DNA of 64,000 nt from Acidobacteriota bacterium (GTDB lineage Bacteria; Acidobacteriota; Terriglobia; Acidiferrales; UBA7541): contig JABCZG010000014.1 of assembly GCA_013289835.1 (NCBI GenBank), positions 1-64,000 on the forward strand, written 5' to 3'. Each line of letters begins with the position of its first letter. The first letter of the stretch is position 1. Below the pieces are notes generated by a model. It saw only the letters and a list, made by a program, of their open reading frames with translations. It was not told the origin of the DNA and did not search any database. The translations under genes were made by a program, and so were the position numbers. Shown piece after piece: positions 29,186 to 38,525 of this stretch.

Positions 29186-30616
29186 CTAGAACTGGTTCCA
29201 GAGGTATTGGTTGTACACCTCGTGGTGGAATTGCACTTCCTGCGCTTTCACGATCGTGCCCAGGGTGCGCGGGCAGCGGTCCGCGGCAGCGCGCTTCAAA
29301 TCGGCATAGCGGCCTTTGACATCCGCGCCGAAGAGTTTGGTGGTCCACTCGGCTTTTTCGAAGTTTTCAATGGCCGTGTAAATATTGTCCGGCAGAAACC
29401 GTTTCGCTGAACGCAGATCCTTGATCTTGGCCGTTTCTCCGTCCAGGCCGGTCTTGAAAATGGAATACATCACCATATACGGATTGGAATCGGGAGCCAC
29501 CGCACGTACTTCCGTGCGCATACTTTTTTCATTCCCAATCGGGATGCGCACCATGGCCCCGCGGTTGGTGGGCGAGGCGTTAAGCTGGTTCGGCGCCTCG
29601 AAGTGCGGGTCCAGGCGGCGATAGGCGTTGACGCTCGAATTGATCAGCAGGCAAATGTCGTTGCCGTGCGTAAGAATGCGGTCCACAAACTCCCAACCGA
29701 ACTTGCTGAGTTTCTCTTCTCCCTTGGGATCCCAGAACAGGTTCTTGTCGGCCTTGCTCACCGACACGTTGGTGTGCATGCCGCTGCCGTTGACGCCGAC
29801 GACTGGCTTCGGCAGGAAGCTGGCGGTGAAACCCATGTTGGTGGCCACTTGGCGGCAGATCAATTTATACAGCTGGATCTGGTCGGCGGCCGAAACGACT
29901 TCGCCATAGCCGTAGTTGATTTCGAATTGCGAAGGGGCGACTTCCGGGTGATCCTTTTCATTCTGGAAGCCCATCGCTCGCTGCACTTCCGCGGTGGTAT
30001 CAATAAACGAACGAAGCGGATCGCCGGGGAGCGAATGGTAATAGCCGCCGGTATTGACGTAGTCGAATTTGCCGGTTTCGTGGTAACGGCGCTCGGCGTC
30101 GGGGCCGGCGAAAAGAAATCCTTCAATTTCATTGGCCGCGTTCAACGTGTAGCCCTTTTTGTCGAACAGACCGTCGGCGTAGCCCTTCAGCACGCCGCGA
30201 ATGTCGGCGGAATACGGCGAACCATCCTTATCAATGACGTGTCCGAAGACGAGAACTTTGCCGGATCCAAATACATCCGACGGAGACCAGTAGAACGCGC
30301 CCCAATCCATCGCCAGCCGCAGGTCGCTCTCCCGCTGCGCCGTAAACCCGCGAATCGAGGAACCGTCGAACGTCAAATTGTCCCAGCTCTTGATCAAAAA
30401 CTTCTTGTCGTAGTCCAGCATGTGCAAGCGGCCTTCCAGGTCGCTGAATAGCACCGTTACGGCCTTGATGCGCTTTTCATCCGTCAGGTACTTGATACGG
30501 TCTTCCTGGACCTTGTGGGGGGCGACGCGGTTCTTGCGCTGTTCCTTGGCTTTTAGGTTCAACTCCTCCAGCTCATCATAGGGAAGGGATAGAAAATTGC
30601 GCAGTTCGTTCGACAT
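29186..30616 (-). CDS. glnA: Glutamine synthetase, type I
   Basis: 476-aa glutamine synthetase condensing ammonia and glutamate with ATP. The ATG at 30616 (MSNELRNFLSLPYDE) is chosen because GAGGAG sits about six bases upstream; the longer frame from 30781 has no SD. Signatures: LTFDGSSIRGFTAQRESDL near residue 75-95, the metal/ATP-binding segment EVAPSQFEINYG, the VNGSGMHTNVSVS region, the NSVNAYRRLDPHFEAPNQ loop and a final RMEIR-equivalent RTEVRAVAPDSNPY. The usual NLYDLP-type adenylylation motif is not evident near the C-terminus (KIKDLRSAKRFLPDNIY lies there), so control by adenylylation is doubtful. Monocistronic. Confidence 0.92.
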   Translation of the reverse strand: MSNELRNFLSLPYDELEELNLKAKEQRKNRVAPHKVQEDRIKYLTDEKRIKAVTVLFSDLEGRLHMLDYDKKFLIKSWDNLTFDGSSIRGFTAQRESDLRLAMDWGAFYWSPSDVFGSGKVLVFGHVIDKDGSPYSADIRGVLKGYADGLFDKKGYTLNAANEIEGFLFAGPDAERRYHETGKFDYVNTGGYYHSLPGDPLRSFIDTTAEVQRAMGFQNEKDHPEVAPSQFEINYGYGEVVSAADQIQLYKLICRQVATNMGFTASFLPKPVVGVNGSGMHTNVSVSKADKNLFWDPKGEEKLSKFGWEFVDRILTHGNDICLLINSSVNAYRRLDPHFEAPNQLNASPTNRGAMVRIPIGNEKSMRTEVRAVAPDSNPYMVMYSIFKTGLDGETAKIKDLRSAKRFLPDNIYTAIENFEKAEWTTKLFGADVKGRYADLKRAAADRCPRTLGTIVKAQEVQFHHEVYNQYLWNQF

Positions 30617-30816
30617 GAATCTCCTCAAAGTGGGATAAGGCTCAAGCTTGGGGCAAACTCTTGCCGGCAAGGGACGGCCGGCCCGGCAATAGGGTATCGC
30701 GTGGTTCTTCCGACCGTCAATCGAAAGACCTGATGCAATGGATTCAAGAAATTGAACCAGAACCCGTCCAATTTTGCGCAAATTGTGTGGGAAAATATCG
30801 GAGATGGGGCAAATTT

Positions 30817-30891
30817 TGGTAGCGATACCGGGATTCGAACCCGGATTTTAGCCTTGAGAGGGCTACGTCCTAACCCTTAGACGATATCGCC
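30817..30891 (-). tRNA. tRNA-Glu (CUC anticodon)
   Basis: Minus-strand cloverleaf of 75 nt including encoded CCA. Acceptor GGCGATA pairs with TATCGCT (G1-U72 wobble), anticodon stem TAGCC/GGCTA encloses loop CTCTCAA giving anticodon CUC, and the T arm CCGGG-TTCGAAT-CCCGG is canonical. Sits between glnA and the distal end of the exopolysaccharide operon. Confidence 0.95.
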
Positions 30892-31022
30892 GGAGCCGTG
30901 CTTCTGCGGGCCGTCGCCGCAACACGCAGCGCTTCCAGCCATTTTCGCATGTACGATCAGCACGATCAAGCAGAGCAATCCACGACGGCGAGAAATACTA
31001 GGGCTCCAGGCGGTCATTCCAC

Positions 31023-31811
31023 TCACGAGAACTTCTTGAGACCCGACAACTCCAGCGCAACCAGCACCGCAAATTCTGAACCGTGTACGAGATACCTGTG
31101 CCACAGGCGCCTCGGCTCCACAGACAACCGAAAGAGCCATTCGAACCCGTGTTCACGGATCCAGACCGGCGCGAGCGGGACACGTCCGGTGTGAAAATCA
31201 AACGCCGCGCCGACGCCGATCAGCACCGGAACGCTGAGCCGCTTGCGGTGTTCGAACATCCAGCGCTCCTGTTTCGGCGCGCCGAGGCCAACCCACACGA
31301 TATCCGCGCGCGAGCGTTCGATGTCCGCCACTTGCTCGTGATCTTCCTCCGCCGACAAGGGACGAAACGGCGGGCAGCACGTTCCGGCTACGCGCAGGCC
31401 CGGAAATCGCGCGGAAAACCGTGCCGCCAGATCCTCCGCAACTCCCGGCGCGCCACCATAAAAGTAGTGGCGGTAACGCTTCCGTGCCGTCTGTTCGCAA
31501 AATGTGGCCATCAATTCCGGCCCATACACGCGCCGCCGCAGGGCAAATCCCTCCCGCTGGCCCATCCACACCAATGGAAAACCATCCGGCACCACGAGAT
31601 CGGCTCCCGTCAGCATGCGTTTGAAATCGGTGTCATGTTGCGCCTCCATCACGCTGTGCATGTCCGTGACCGCGATAAAGCGGCACACGTCGCGCCGCGC
31701 GATCCATTCCTCCATCCGCACGATCACGCCCGGGATCTGTACCGCGGCGACAGGTATTCCCAACACTCCATAGCTGCCCGGCTCGCGCATCGTTTCGGTC
31801 AGCGGCATCAT
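31023..31811 (-). CDS. WecG/TagA/CpsF-family glycosyltransferase
   Basis: 262-aa GT26-family enzyme, which typically transfers a (N-acetyl)hexosaminyl or mannosaminuronyl residue to a lipid-linked acceptor. Family motifs: VVPDGFPLVWMGQREG with an Asp-Gly active-site segment, RRVYGPELMATF, HYFYGGAPGVAEDL, and VWVGLGAPKQERWM followed by GVGAAFDFHTG. The C-terminus shows the conserved GFEWLFRLSVEPRRLWHRY. The start overlaps the methyltransferase stop (ATGA at 31808-31811). Last gene of the 23-kb exopolysaccharide operon. Confidence 0.9.
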   Translation of the reverse strand: MMPLTETMREPGSYGVLGIPVAAVQIPGVIVRMEEWIARRDVCRFIAVTDMHSVMEAQHDTDFKRMLTGADLVVPDGFPLVWMGQREGFALRRRVYGPELMATFCEQTARKRYRHYFYGGAPGVAEDLAARFSARFPGLRVAGTCCPPFRPLSAEEDHEQVADIERSRADIVWVGLGAPKQERWMFEHRKRLSVPVLIGVGAAFDFHTGRVPLAPVWIREHGFEWLFRLSVEPRRLWHRYLVHGSEFAVLVALELSGLKKFS

Positions 31812-32464
31812 GCCGGTGCGCCTCTCCGGTAGTAAGCCGCTAAATTGTTGCCAAGAACGGGGAAGCCCATTGCTCTGACGGTAGCCTCCGGAAACAGCTC
31901 CTGCATTTCTCCCGCAGAAAGCAAACGGATTAGTTCATATTTTCGAAGATAGCCGGGAGAATATGGCGCCATTCTCCTCTGCAGGGGAACCGGAAGGAAT
32001 TGGTAGAAAGGCAAGAGCGTGTGCGGCTCCACCGGAAAGAATTTATTCGGAGTCGCGACAAAATAACCCCGCGAAGCCACTCTCCTCACCTCGTTCGCGA
32101 AGAGAACCTGGTCCTGCCACCGTCCGACGTGTTCGATGACCGCATTCGAGAACACCCAGTCGAAGGAATTCGTTTCGAACGGTAAATCCCGGCCGTCGGC
32201 CACCATTCTTTTCACGGTGACACCCGGAGGCATATGCATGCATTCCGCATCAAGATTGACGACCACGACCTCGCTGAACCGGCTATACAGCTGCAAGAAT
32301 TCACCGTCAATTCCAAGCCCTCCTCCCACGTCCAGCAGCCTCCCCGGCGCAGTGCCGTTTCCCACCATGCGCAAAAAAAGATCGGCCTTCTGCCCGCGCA
32401 GCTTCCGATGAATCGGTTTCACGTACCGCAAAACTCTGCTTCGAACATTTTCCACGCTCACCAT
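31808..32464 (-). CDS. Class I SAM-dependent methyltransferase
   Basis: 218-aa methyltransferase. The SAM-binding motif I is LLDVGGGLGIDGEFL; an acidic motif follows (VVVVNLDAE), then DLPFETNSFDWVFSNAVIEHVG, the motif II/III region of Methyltransf_11 proteins. It begins directly after the upstream glycosyltransferase stop (TGAATG), indicating coupling. Probably O- or N-methylates a sugar of the repeat unit or an intermediate; the acceptor is unknown. Confidence 0.8.
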   Translation of the reverse strand: MVSVENVRSRVLRYVKPIHRKLRGQKADLFLRMVGNGTAPGRLLDVGGGLGIDGEFLQLYSRFSEVVVVNLDAECMHMPPGVTVKRMVADGRDLPFETNSFDWVFSNAVIEHVGRWQDQVLFANEVRRVASRGYFVATPNKFFPVEPHTLLPFYQFLPVPLQRRMAPYSPGYLRKYELIRLLSAGEMQELFPEATVRAMGFPVLGNNLAAYYRRGAPA

Positions 32465-33649
32465 TCATCTCTTCCCTTCCATGACGCGCTCAAAAATTCC
32501 CATCAGCCGCTTGTAGTTTTGTTCCGGCCCGTATTTCGAGACGTACTCCTGGCGTCCGGCCTTGCCCAACTGCTGTAACCTGCCGGGATTCCTCCAGGCC
32601 CAATCGGCCTTAGTCGCCAATCCGGCCGCGTCACCCGGAGTGACGTGCATACCGGTATCGCCGTCCGTAATCATTTCGGCCATTGATCCCAATCGCGAAG
32701 CGATCACCGGCAATCCGCAGGCGAATGCTTCCGCCACCGCGAGCGGAAAGTTCTCGTAGCAAACACTCGGAAGCACCAGAAAACGCGCGCCCAGCATGAG
32801 CGAAACGATTTCGCTGGGCGGAAGCTGCCCCTGCAACTCCACGCTCGATAGCTTTCTTGTCTTAATCTCCGCCGCAACCTCTTCCTTTAATGGTCCGTCA
32901 CCCGCGATACGCAAGGGAATTCTCTCTCCTACGTGGCTCCATGCCTCGAGAAGCACGCGCAATCCTTTTTCCTCCGAGAGTCGCCCTACGTAAAGCGCAT
33001 ATTCACCGGCTCCGCATTTCAGCCCAGGATCGGGATCCACGAAGTTGGGCTTGACCACGATGCGCTCTGCCGGCAGCCCGCCCTCTATAAATTTCCCCCG
33101 CGCGAACTCGGACAGCGCAATGTACACGGCGACTTTCTCCCGCCAGGTATTCATCCCGTGATGCACGGCGATCATCGTCGCGACCGCAGCCGTCGCCGCG
33201 CGGCTCTCGCGATAGCATCCATGCGCTACCCCCGGCCACGGCACGCTCCGTCCAAGGCACTCTTCGCACACCCGCCCATCCCGCAAAAAATTGGCCCCCG
33301 GACAAAGCAACCGGTAGTTATGCAGCGTCTGTACCACCGGCACACCGGCGTCCGCGCACGCGTAATATGCCGCCGGCGAAATGAGCGGAAAAATATTATG
33401 AAAATGAACCACATCCGGCCTTTCCCTCGCTGCAAGCGCCGCAATTTCATGCGCCGAACGTCCCGACCATACCGTCTGGATTCCCGCGGCGATGGTGCCC
33501 ATCGGCCCACGGCCGCGCAGCTCATCATTGTGCCGCCGGTACCGCACCACGCTGTGCCCGTGCGCTTCGAGCAGCCGCGCCTCCGCCTCCACAACGGCGT
33601 CCTCCCCGCCGCGCCTCTGATACGCCGCATGGGCCAAGAGAATTTTCAC
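32465..33649 (-). CDS. Glycosyltransferase family 4 (GT-B)
   Basis: 394-aa GT-B glycosyltransferase. The N-terminal acceptor domain starts MKILLAHAAYQRRGGEDAVVEAEARLL with the GGED-type loop; the C-terminal domain has YALYVGRLSEEKGLRVLLEAW, RIAGDGPLKEEV and VCYENFPLAVAEAFACGLPVIAS, the E-x7-E nucleotide-sugar signature of GT4 enzymes. A Cys-rich insertion near residues 115-150 (CPGANFLRDGRVCEECLG) resembles zinc-binding loops seen in related transferases. Adds a sugar to the lipid-linked repeat unit; donor unknown. Confidence 0.88.
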   Translation of the reverse strand: MKILLAHAAYQRRGGEDAVVEAEARLLEAHGHSVVRYRRHNDELRGRGPMGTIAAGIQTVWSGRSAHEIAALAARERPDVVHFHNIFPLISPAAYYACADAGVPVVQTLHNYRLLCPGANFLRDGRVCEECLGRSVPWPGVAHGCYRESRAATAAVATMIAVHHGMNTWREKVAVYIALSEFARGKFIEGGLPAERIVVKPNFVDPDPGLKCGAGEYALYVGRLSEEKGLRVLLEAWSHVGERIPLRIAGDGPLKEEVAAEIKTRKLSSVELQGQLPPSEIVSLMLGARFLVLPSVCYENFPLAVAEAFACGLPVIASRLGSMAEMITDGDTGMHVTPGDAAGLATKADWAWRNPGRLQQLGKAGRQEYVSKYGPEQNYKRLMGIFERVMEGKR

Positions 33650-33746
33650 AACGCCTCTTGCATCATTTCGATTCCCTATCTTTCCCGGTACGTCCTGTTT
33701 GGCTCTTTCGCTGCAAAGTCCTGCTTCGAGGCGTAGGGCGGACGGT

Positions 33747-34721
33747 TCAAGTCTCTGCCGGCAAGCTCGAGAATCGCTTCCGCTTGCGAGCTTTCACTAA
33801 CAAAAGTTGCCCGATCCAAAACGGCATTCTCATTTTCTCCAGGCCTCGAGCGATGAGCGTCGTGGCGCGATTCGAATGGGGCAGCAAACGAGGATCAATC
33901 TGCACGGGTCGCGTGCAAAGCACATCGAACAGCTCTGCCATCTCACTTCTCAGCTCGGAGCTCGTGAATCGATGATAGAAAATGCCGTTGGAGTGGACTC
34001 CCTCCCTTTTCCTGCCTAACAGCGCGCGCAACGCACTGTAGTAGTACGCAGTGAGGACAAACTCGCCGCCATCGCGGAGTGTCGCGGAAACACTCGAGAA
34101 AAAGCGCAGCCTTTGCGCTCTATTTGGAATGTGTTCGAGTAATTGCGTCGCTACGGCCACATCAATCGAGCCGGGCGCCAGCCGCAGCTGCGTTGCATCG
34201 CTCCAGATCAATCCCACCTTTGCGCCAGGAGTTAATTTCCCTGCCAGAATCCGGAGGGATTTCTCGGAGAAGTCCACTGCGATGATCGCTCCGGCGAACG
34301 GTGCCATCTGACTCGTCAGTCTCCCGGTTCCACAGGCCAGATCCAACATGGTCGAGCAGCGCGTGAAACTCTCCGCCGCGCGGATGGCGGACATTTCAAT
34401 CGTGTTTTCCCACGGCCTGAATCGCGCGTCGTACTGCCCCGCGCTCCGATCCCTCGCTTCCTGCTCGGTTCGAACGAGCGCCTCAATCTCCTCTTGCCCC
34501 GGCAGCAGCCGGAGAATCCCCGATCGTATTTCATAGCGAGCAGTGCATCTGTCGCAATGTACCCAGCCTTGCCGGACGAATGGCGTGGGCTCCGTCAAAC
34601 GCAGTGCAAGCCGCCCGGAATCTGCCGGGCATAAGACTCGGTCGATTAATTCAGCCGGAAAGCCATATCCTCCGGAATCGTTTTGCTCTTCAACCAGCGC
34701 GCCTCCGAAATGTTCGCTCAT
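33747..34721 (-). CDS. Methyltransferase with N-terminal Trm112-like zinc-ribbon segment
   Basis: 324-aa protein. The ATG at 34721 overlaps the stop of the upstream gene (ATGA). The first about 70 residues hold LCPADSG and HCDRCTARYEIRSGILRLLPG, a Trm112/UPF0434-like module with a CxxC pair. A class I methyltransferase domain follows (MLDLACGTGRLTSQMAPF, IIAVDFSEKSLRIL, DVAVATQLLEHIP). The C-terminus is basic. Probably methylates a polysaccharide precursor; the fusion of a zinc ribbon with a methyltransferase is common in polysaccharide clusters. Function not proven. Confidence 0.78.
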   Translation of the reverse strand: MSEHFGGALVEEQNDSGGYGFPAELIDRVLCPADSGRLALRLTEPTPFVRQGWVHCDRCTARYEIRSGILRLLPGQEEIEALVRTEQEARDRSAGQYDARFRPWENTIEMSAIRAAESFTRCSTMLDLACGTGRLTSQMAPFAGAIIAVDFSEKSLRILAGKLTPGAKVGLIWSDATQLRLAPGSIDVAVATQLLEHIPNRAQRLRFFSSVSATLRDGGEFVLTAYYYSALRALLGRKREGVHSNGIFYHRFTSSELRSEMAELFDVLCTRPVQIDPRLLPHSNRATTLIARGLEKMRMPFWIGQLLLVKARKRKRFSSLPAET

Positions 34722-35842
34722 GTCAGGCCTTCTCGACTCGAAGCGCCTTGTCCCGGATGATCTCGCCTGGCCGCGGAGAAGAACCACGCTATTTTTTGAG
34801 TCGCGGAATTCGACAGTCCCCATATTTTTTCTATCCGCAAGAGTTCCGCTCCGCGCCAGACTCGGGCCGCCAGCGGATTCATAAAAACAGTCACCTCGTA
34901 AAGCGGATGCGCCACCGCGCCAAACTGTTCCTTATACGGCGAATTGCCCCACAGCAAGTGGTAGCGGGTGATTCCTCGTGCGATGAGATCTTCAATCGTC
35001 AACCACAAGCAAACGTTTCCCAGATTTAGCCGGTCATGCTCCGGATCGTGCGCGATGACCACAAGAAAAGCATCTTTGCCATAGACAAAAGACAGAGTTC
35101 CCGCGACAAACCGATCCCGATAATGAATCGATTTTAGTGAACCAAATTCACTCGCCAGCCCCCATCGATGTTCCGCAAGCTTCTCCGTCCAGAGGCTCCG
35201 CCGTCCTTTTCGATCCATGCGCAATCGGTTCAGCGCTAGTAAATCGCCGTACGACTCCTTTGTTATTCGAAGGCCCGAAGTCTGCTCCACACGCCACTCT
35301 TTCTCCCATTCCCTTTTCAGCCGCCGAAGGTAGTACGGCAGGTGCTTGCGGGTCTTGCTCCCTAGTCGGCTCAAATATTCCTCGACGCTCGCGGGAAGTT
35401 CGATGCAGTAATCATCCGCACTCCGCCGAAAATGGATTTCCCGACACTCTCCGGGCTGCGCTGTGACAGTTGTGGTTAGCAAAAGTGGAATTCGAATCAG
35501 GTCCGCAGGACAATCACAAAAGAGTCTCTGCAGGATCTTGCTCGACGGCTCCACGCGGCCCATCAGCGAAATGCTCTTGAACATCCCGGCCCACTTCTCT
35601 TCCCTGTAAAAACAGGCTTCACCGATTTCGCCGTCACCGTCCATGACATAACTCACCCGCTGCGCGGGAGGATCGCAGTACGATTCCGCGAACGCCAGCG
35701 TGCTCATCCAATCACTCGCCTGCCAGCGCCGCAATCGCAAGCGAGCCTCACTAGAGAGCTCCGCCAGCGAGCAGTCGCAATAGCAACTCGCCTCACCGTC
35801 TGCTTTTCGTTTCTCCACAACGCGTGAAGCTGCCGTGCTCAT
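34718..35842 (-). CDS. GNAT/CelD-like acyltransferase (FemAB-type fold)
   Basis: 374-aa protein resembling the Acetyltransf_6/CelD group found in cellulose and exopolysaccharide loci. Diagnostic segments: YLSRLGSKTRKHLPYYLRRLKRE in the middle, then LLALNRLRMDRKGRRS and a C-terminal GNAT-like half with FVAGTLSFVYGKDAFLVVIAHDPEHDRLNLGNVCLWLTIEDLIARG and YHLLWGNSPYKEQFGA. It likely transfers an acyl or aminoacyl group to a sugar. The start at 35842 is tentative; the frame continues to 35884, and either start overlaps the upstream deacetylase gene (by about 50 nt from 35842). Confidence 0.7.
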   Translation of the reverse strand: MSTAASRVVEKRKADGEASCYCDCSLAELSSEARLRLRRWQASDWMSTLAFAESYCDPPAQRVSYVMDGDGEIGEACFYREEKWAGMFKSISLMGRVEPSSKILQRLFCDCPADLIRIPLLLTTTVTAQPGECREIHFRRSADDYCIELPASVEEYLSRLGSKTRKHLPYYLRRLKREWEKEWRVEQTSGLRITKESYGDLLALNRLRMDRKGRRSLWTEKLAEHRWGLASEFGSLKSIHYRDRFVAGTLSFVYGKDAFLVVIAHDPEHDRLNLGNVCLWLTIEDLIARGITRYHLLWGNSPYKEQFGAVAHPLYEVTVFMNPLAARVWRGAELLRIEKIWGLSNSATQKIAWFFSAARRDHPGQGASSREGLT

Positions 35843-36590
35843 TTCGGCCGTTCGTGACGCCCTTCCATTTCTCGCGCCACGCACCTATAGTCCCCAAAAG
35901 CAGTTCCAGCTTTTTCCACTGCTTCTCTTCCTCGATTTCCCAGGAATGCCCCCAGAGGTGAAACACTCCTCCTCGTTCCGAGGTTCGAATCAACATTTCC
36001 ATGGCAAGTGCCACCCAGTCCTTGGCAAACAATGCCGCAGGCAAGCTCAACAGGTGAGAACCCTTCATCCGCTTCACCGCGTTCTTCGCATACGTAAGCC
36101 GCCCGTGCGGAAACGCGTGGATGGTTGTGGGAATAATCCACAGTCCGCTGACGCACCGCGGCTCCTCAATGGAAAGAAGCTCGACGGTCCTCGCCGCGCG
36201 GAAGCCCGCTTCCCGCACCAGCCGAAGCTGGCGGCCATTAAATTTCCCTCCAGGAAAACAAAAAGCGCTGCACTTTTTCCCAGTAGTTTCTTCGACCCAG
36301 CGGCGCGACCCCAGCAGCTGCCGGCTCGCTTCCGCATCCGGCACGCGGTCGATGCGCACGTGATCCAAAGTGTGCGCGCCGATTTCGAATGTGCCGCTCA
36401 ACTCGCGCACCTGCGCCGCGGTCATAACTTGCCGCTGCGAACTGGGCGGCACGTAAAACGTTCCCGTGAGCCCGCACTTCCTCAGCAACTCCGCAATGCG
36501 AAAATCCAGTGGGTGCCCGTCGTCCCAGCTTGTGGTCATCAGAAATTTCTTGCCGCCGTTGCCGCCTGCCCCGTTGCTGGCTGCGCTCAT
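35793..36590 (-). CDS. Polysaccharide deacetylase (NodB homology domain)
   Basis: 265-aa carbohydrate esterase family 4 protein. The start at 36590 overlaps the upstream glycosyltransferase stop (ATGA). NodB motifs: TTSWDDGHPLDFRIAELL (motif 1 with catalytic Asp and metal-binding Asp), GTFYVPP, EIGAHTLDHVRIDR (motif 2, metal-binding His-x3-His form), and a CFPGGKFNGRQLRLVREAGF motif 3. No signal peptide is visible, so it may act on lipid-linked intermediates in the cytoplasm, unlike secreted deacetylases. Removes N-acetyl groups from sugars of the repeat unit (inference). Confidence 0.88.
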   Translation of the reverse strand: MSAASNGAGGNGGKKFLMTTSWDDGHPLDFRIAELLRKCGLTGTFYVPPSSQRQVMTAAQVRELSGTFEIGAHTLDHVRIDRVPDAEASRQLLGSRRWVEETTGKKCSAFCFPGGKFNGRQLRLVREAGFRAARTVELLSIEEPRCVSGLWIIPTTIHAFPHGRLTYAKNAVKRMKGSHLLSLPAALFAKDWVALAMEMLIRTSERGGVFHLWGHSWEIEEEKQWKKLELLLGTIGAWREKWKGVTNGRNEHGSFTRCGETKSRR

Positions 36591-37765
36591 GACGCCCGCT
36601 CTTCCCCGCGCCAGGCGGCTCGAAGTCCGCCCCGCTGCGGCCCTGCGAGGCACCGCCCGATGCCCTTTCGGAAATTCTCAGCCATCGCTTCAATGGAATA
36701 TTTCCGCGCGGAGCTCCGCGCCCCTTCCTGTAGAACGCAAAGCTCTTCCGGGTTCCGAAACAATCGAATGGCAGCAGCGGCGTACGCATCCACATCGTGC
36801 GCGGTCATCACGCCATTGACGTGCTGCTCGAAGTACTCCATCTCCGGCCCATGAATCGCCACCCTCGTCGTCACCAGCGGCAAGCCCGCCGCAAACGCAT
36901 CTAATATCGCCAGCCCCACTGCCCCGGGAAGAAGAAACAGATCGGCGATTCCCAGCAATTTCGCTTTTTCCTCTCCAAACTTCGGCCCGGTAAAATGCAC
37001 CCGCGTGTCCCCGCGCGCGCTTTCCCGGATTTGCTCTTCCTCCGGCCCTCCGCCCACCACGAGCAGATGGAAATCCTTCGCCTTTTCTCGAATTCTCCAA
37101 CAGGCTTTCAAAAGAAGTGGCAGCGATTTTATTTTCTGAAGCGTGCCCACGAAGATGCCGACCGGTGCAGCGGCAGGAATTCCCATTGAAGCGCGCAACG
37201 CCGCTCTCGCATTTGCGTCAAAGCTCTGCAAGCTTTCGCTGATTTGCCGCGTGTCCACGGAATTCTGTACCACCGTAATCTTCGATTCCGGCACGCCCTG
37301 GCGCCGCAAATATTCCGCCGCGCCCGCCGTATAGGCAAACCACCAGGTCACCCAATGCAGCGTCCGCTTCTGGTAGCGCCCCAGAAAAAAAGAAGAGCTT
37401 CCTTGCTTGTTTTCTCCGTGCCCCCAAAACGCCACGCGTTTAATTCCCATCCGCGAGAGCAGCAGCAGATAGTGCGTCAGCACCAGCCGGTTGGCTTGAT
37501 CGCTGATCACCAGATCCGCCGAGTGAATTTCCCGCAGCAGCGGCTGGTACAACATGCGCTTTCCGAAAAACCACGAACCTTTCACCTTCAATCCGTACTC
37601 GCGCGGCAACTCGCAGTTGTCCTGCTTCGCCAGCTCTTCCTGCGCCGGCCCGCTGTACGCCACTCGAAGTTGCAGTCCCTCTGACCGCAAGCTTTCGTAT
37701 AGCCGCGCGTAAAACGGAGGCCGGTATTGCTTCATCTGCGCTTCGATAATCAAGACTCGTTTCAT
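36587..37765 (-). CDS. Glycosyltransferase (GT-B, family 4)
   Basis: 392-aa glycosyltransferase. The ATG at 37765 (MKRVLIIEAQMKQYRPPFYARLYESL) is preferred over the longer frame from 37882 because it opens the first Rossmann strand. Recognisable: WGHGENKQGSSSF, then the donor-binding domain with VGIFVGTLQKIKSLPLLLKA, LLVVGGGPEEEQI and LFLLPGAVGLAILDAFAAGLPLVTTRVAIHGPEMEYF. Adds one residue to the exopolysaccharide repeat unit; donor and linkage unknown. It overlaps the deacetylase gene start by four bases. Confidence 0.85.
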   Translation of the reverse strand: MKRVLIIEAQMKQYRPPFYARLYESLRSEGLQLRVAYSGPAQEELAKQDNCELPREYGLKVKGSWFFGKRMLYQPLLREIHSADLVISDQANRLVLTHYLLLLSRMGIKRVAFWGHGENKQGSSSFFLGRYQKRTLHWVTWWFAYTAGAAEYLRRQGVPESKITVVQNSVDTRQISESLQSFDANARAALRASMGIPAAAPVGIFVGTLQKIKSLPLLLKACWRIREKAKDFHLLVVGGGPEEEQIRESARGDTRVHFTGPKFGEEKAKLLGIADLFLLPGAVGLAILDAFAAGLPLVTTRVAIHGPEMEYFEQHVNGVMTAHDVDAYAAAAIRLFRNPEELCVLQEGARSSARKYSIEAMAENFRKGIGRCLAGPQRGGLRAAWRGEERAS

Positions 37766-37829
37766 TTTTTGCCGTGACACGCGCGCTTTCCTGCTTCGCG
37801 CTGGAAATCTCACGCTCTCCTGCTTTCTC

Positions 37830-38525
37830 TCAACCCGCTTGGATGAACGTGAACACTTCCATCCGCGGGCAAACGTGCCCAATCTTCATCCCGCAGCTTT
37901 CCAGCAGCGAAATGGCCCTTCGCGTGTCGCCCGTTCCAAACGCAGAAAGCCGGTGATGAAACTCCACCAGCAGCTGTCCGACCGGAATCTGCGTCCGCGC
38001 AAGGTCTTCGATCACTCCGTATTCCGCGCCTTCGATATCCATTTTCAGTACGTCAATGTGCGAGTGCCCTAGCCGCTCCATCGCCGTGCCCAGGCGCATG
38101 ACGGGAAACCTCGCGGTCTCCCGGCTGTATTGCCGCGCGGAAATCATGGAATGCGACACCCAGTCATTTCTCGGCGGAAGATGGAACACCGCTTCTCCAT
38201 CCGAATCCGCAATCCCCACTGCGTGGAAATGGAATTGTTCCGGAAGCGCTTGCGTGGCTAGCCACTCTTTCACCTTGGGAGTTGGATCGAACGCTTCAAT
38301 CTCCGCGCCGAAGTGCTCGATCAGCGATCGGTCGAAGGAAATGTCTTCTCCAATTCCCACCGAGTAGACCACCGCGTCAGATTTCATCATCGATGGCGCA
38401 ACGTAATATCCGCCGTACTCCGTCCCGAATCGTTCCAGCCGTCGCTGCACTTGCACGTGCGGCAGTGCAAAGTGCCATTGCGGATAGCTTCGAACGTACT
38501 TCCGGAACTGGCTCTGGAGATTCAT
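37830..38525 (-). CDS. FkbM-family methyltransferase
   Basis: 231-aa SAM-dependent methyltransferase of the FkbM group. The start at 38525 overlaps the upstream polymerase stop (ATGA). Signatures: VVYSVGIGEDISFDRSLIEHFGAEIEAFDPTP (SAM-binding region) and HIDVLKMDIEGAEYGVIEDL, the hallmark of FkbM enzymes; PVGQLLVEFHHRL follows. Likely methylates a hydroxyl on a sugar. A second FkbM gene lies at 43509 in the same operon. Confidence 0.85.
   Translation of the reverse strand: MNLQSQFRKYVRSYPQWHFALPHVQVQRRLERFGTEYGGYYVAPSMMKSDAVVYSVGIGEDISFDRSLIEHFGAEIEAFDPTPKVKEWLATQALPEQFHFHAVGIADSDGEAVFHLPPRNDWVSHSMISARQYSRETARFPVMRLGTAMERLGHSHIDVLKMDIEGAEYGVIEDLARTQIPVGQLLVEFHHRLSAFGTGDTRRAISLLESCGMKIGHVCPRMEVFTFIQAG

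Noticed and set aside
29603..30451. 282-codon plus-strand ORF inside glnA
   Set aside because: Shadow frame of glutamine synthetase with no motif of its own.
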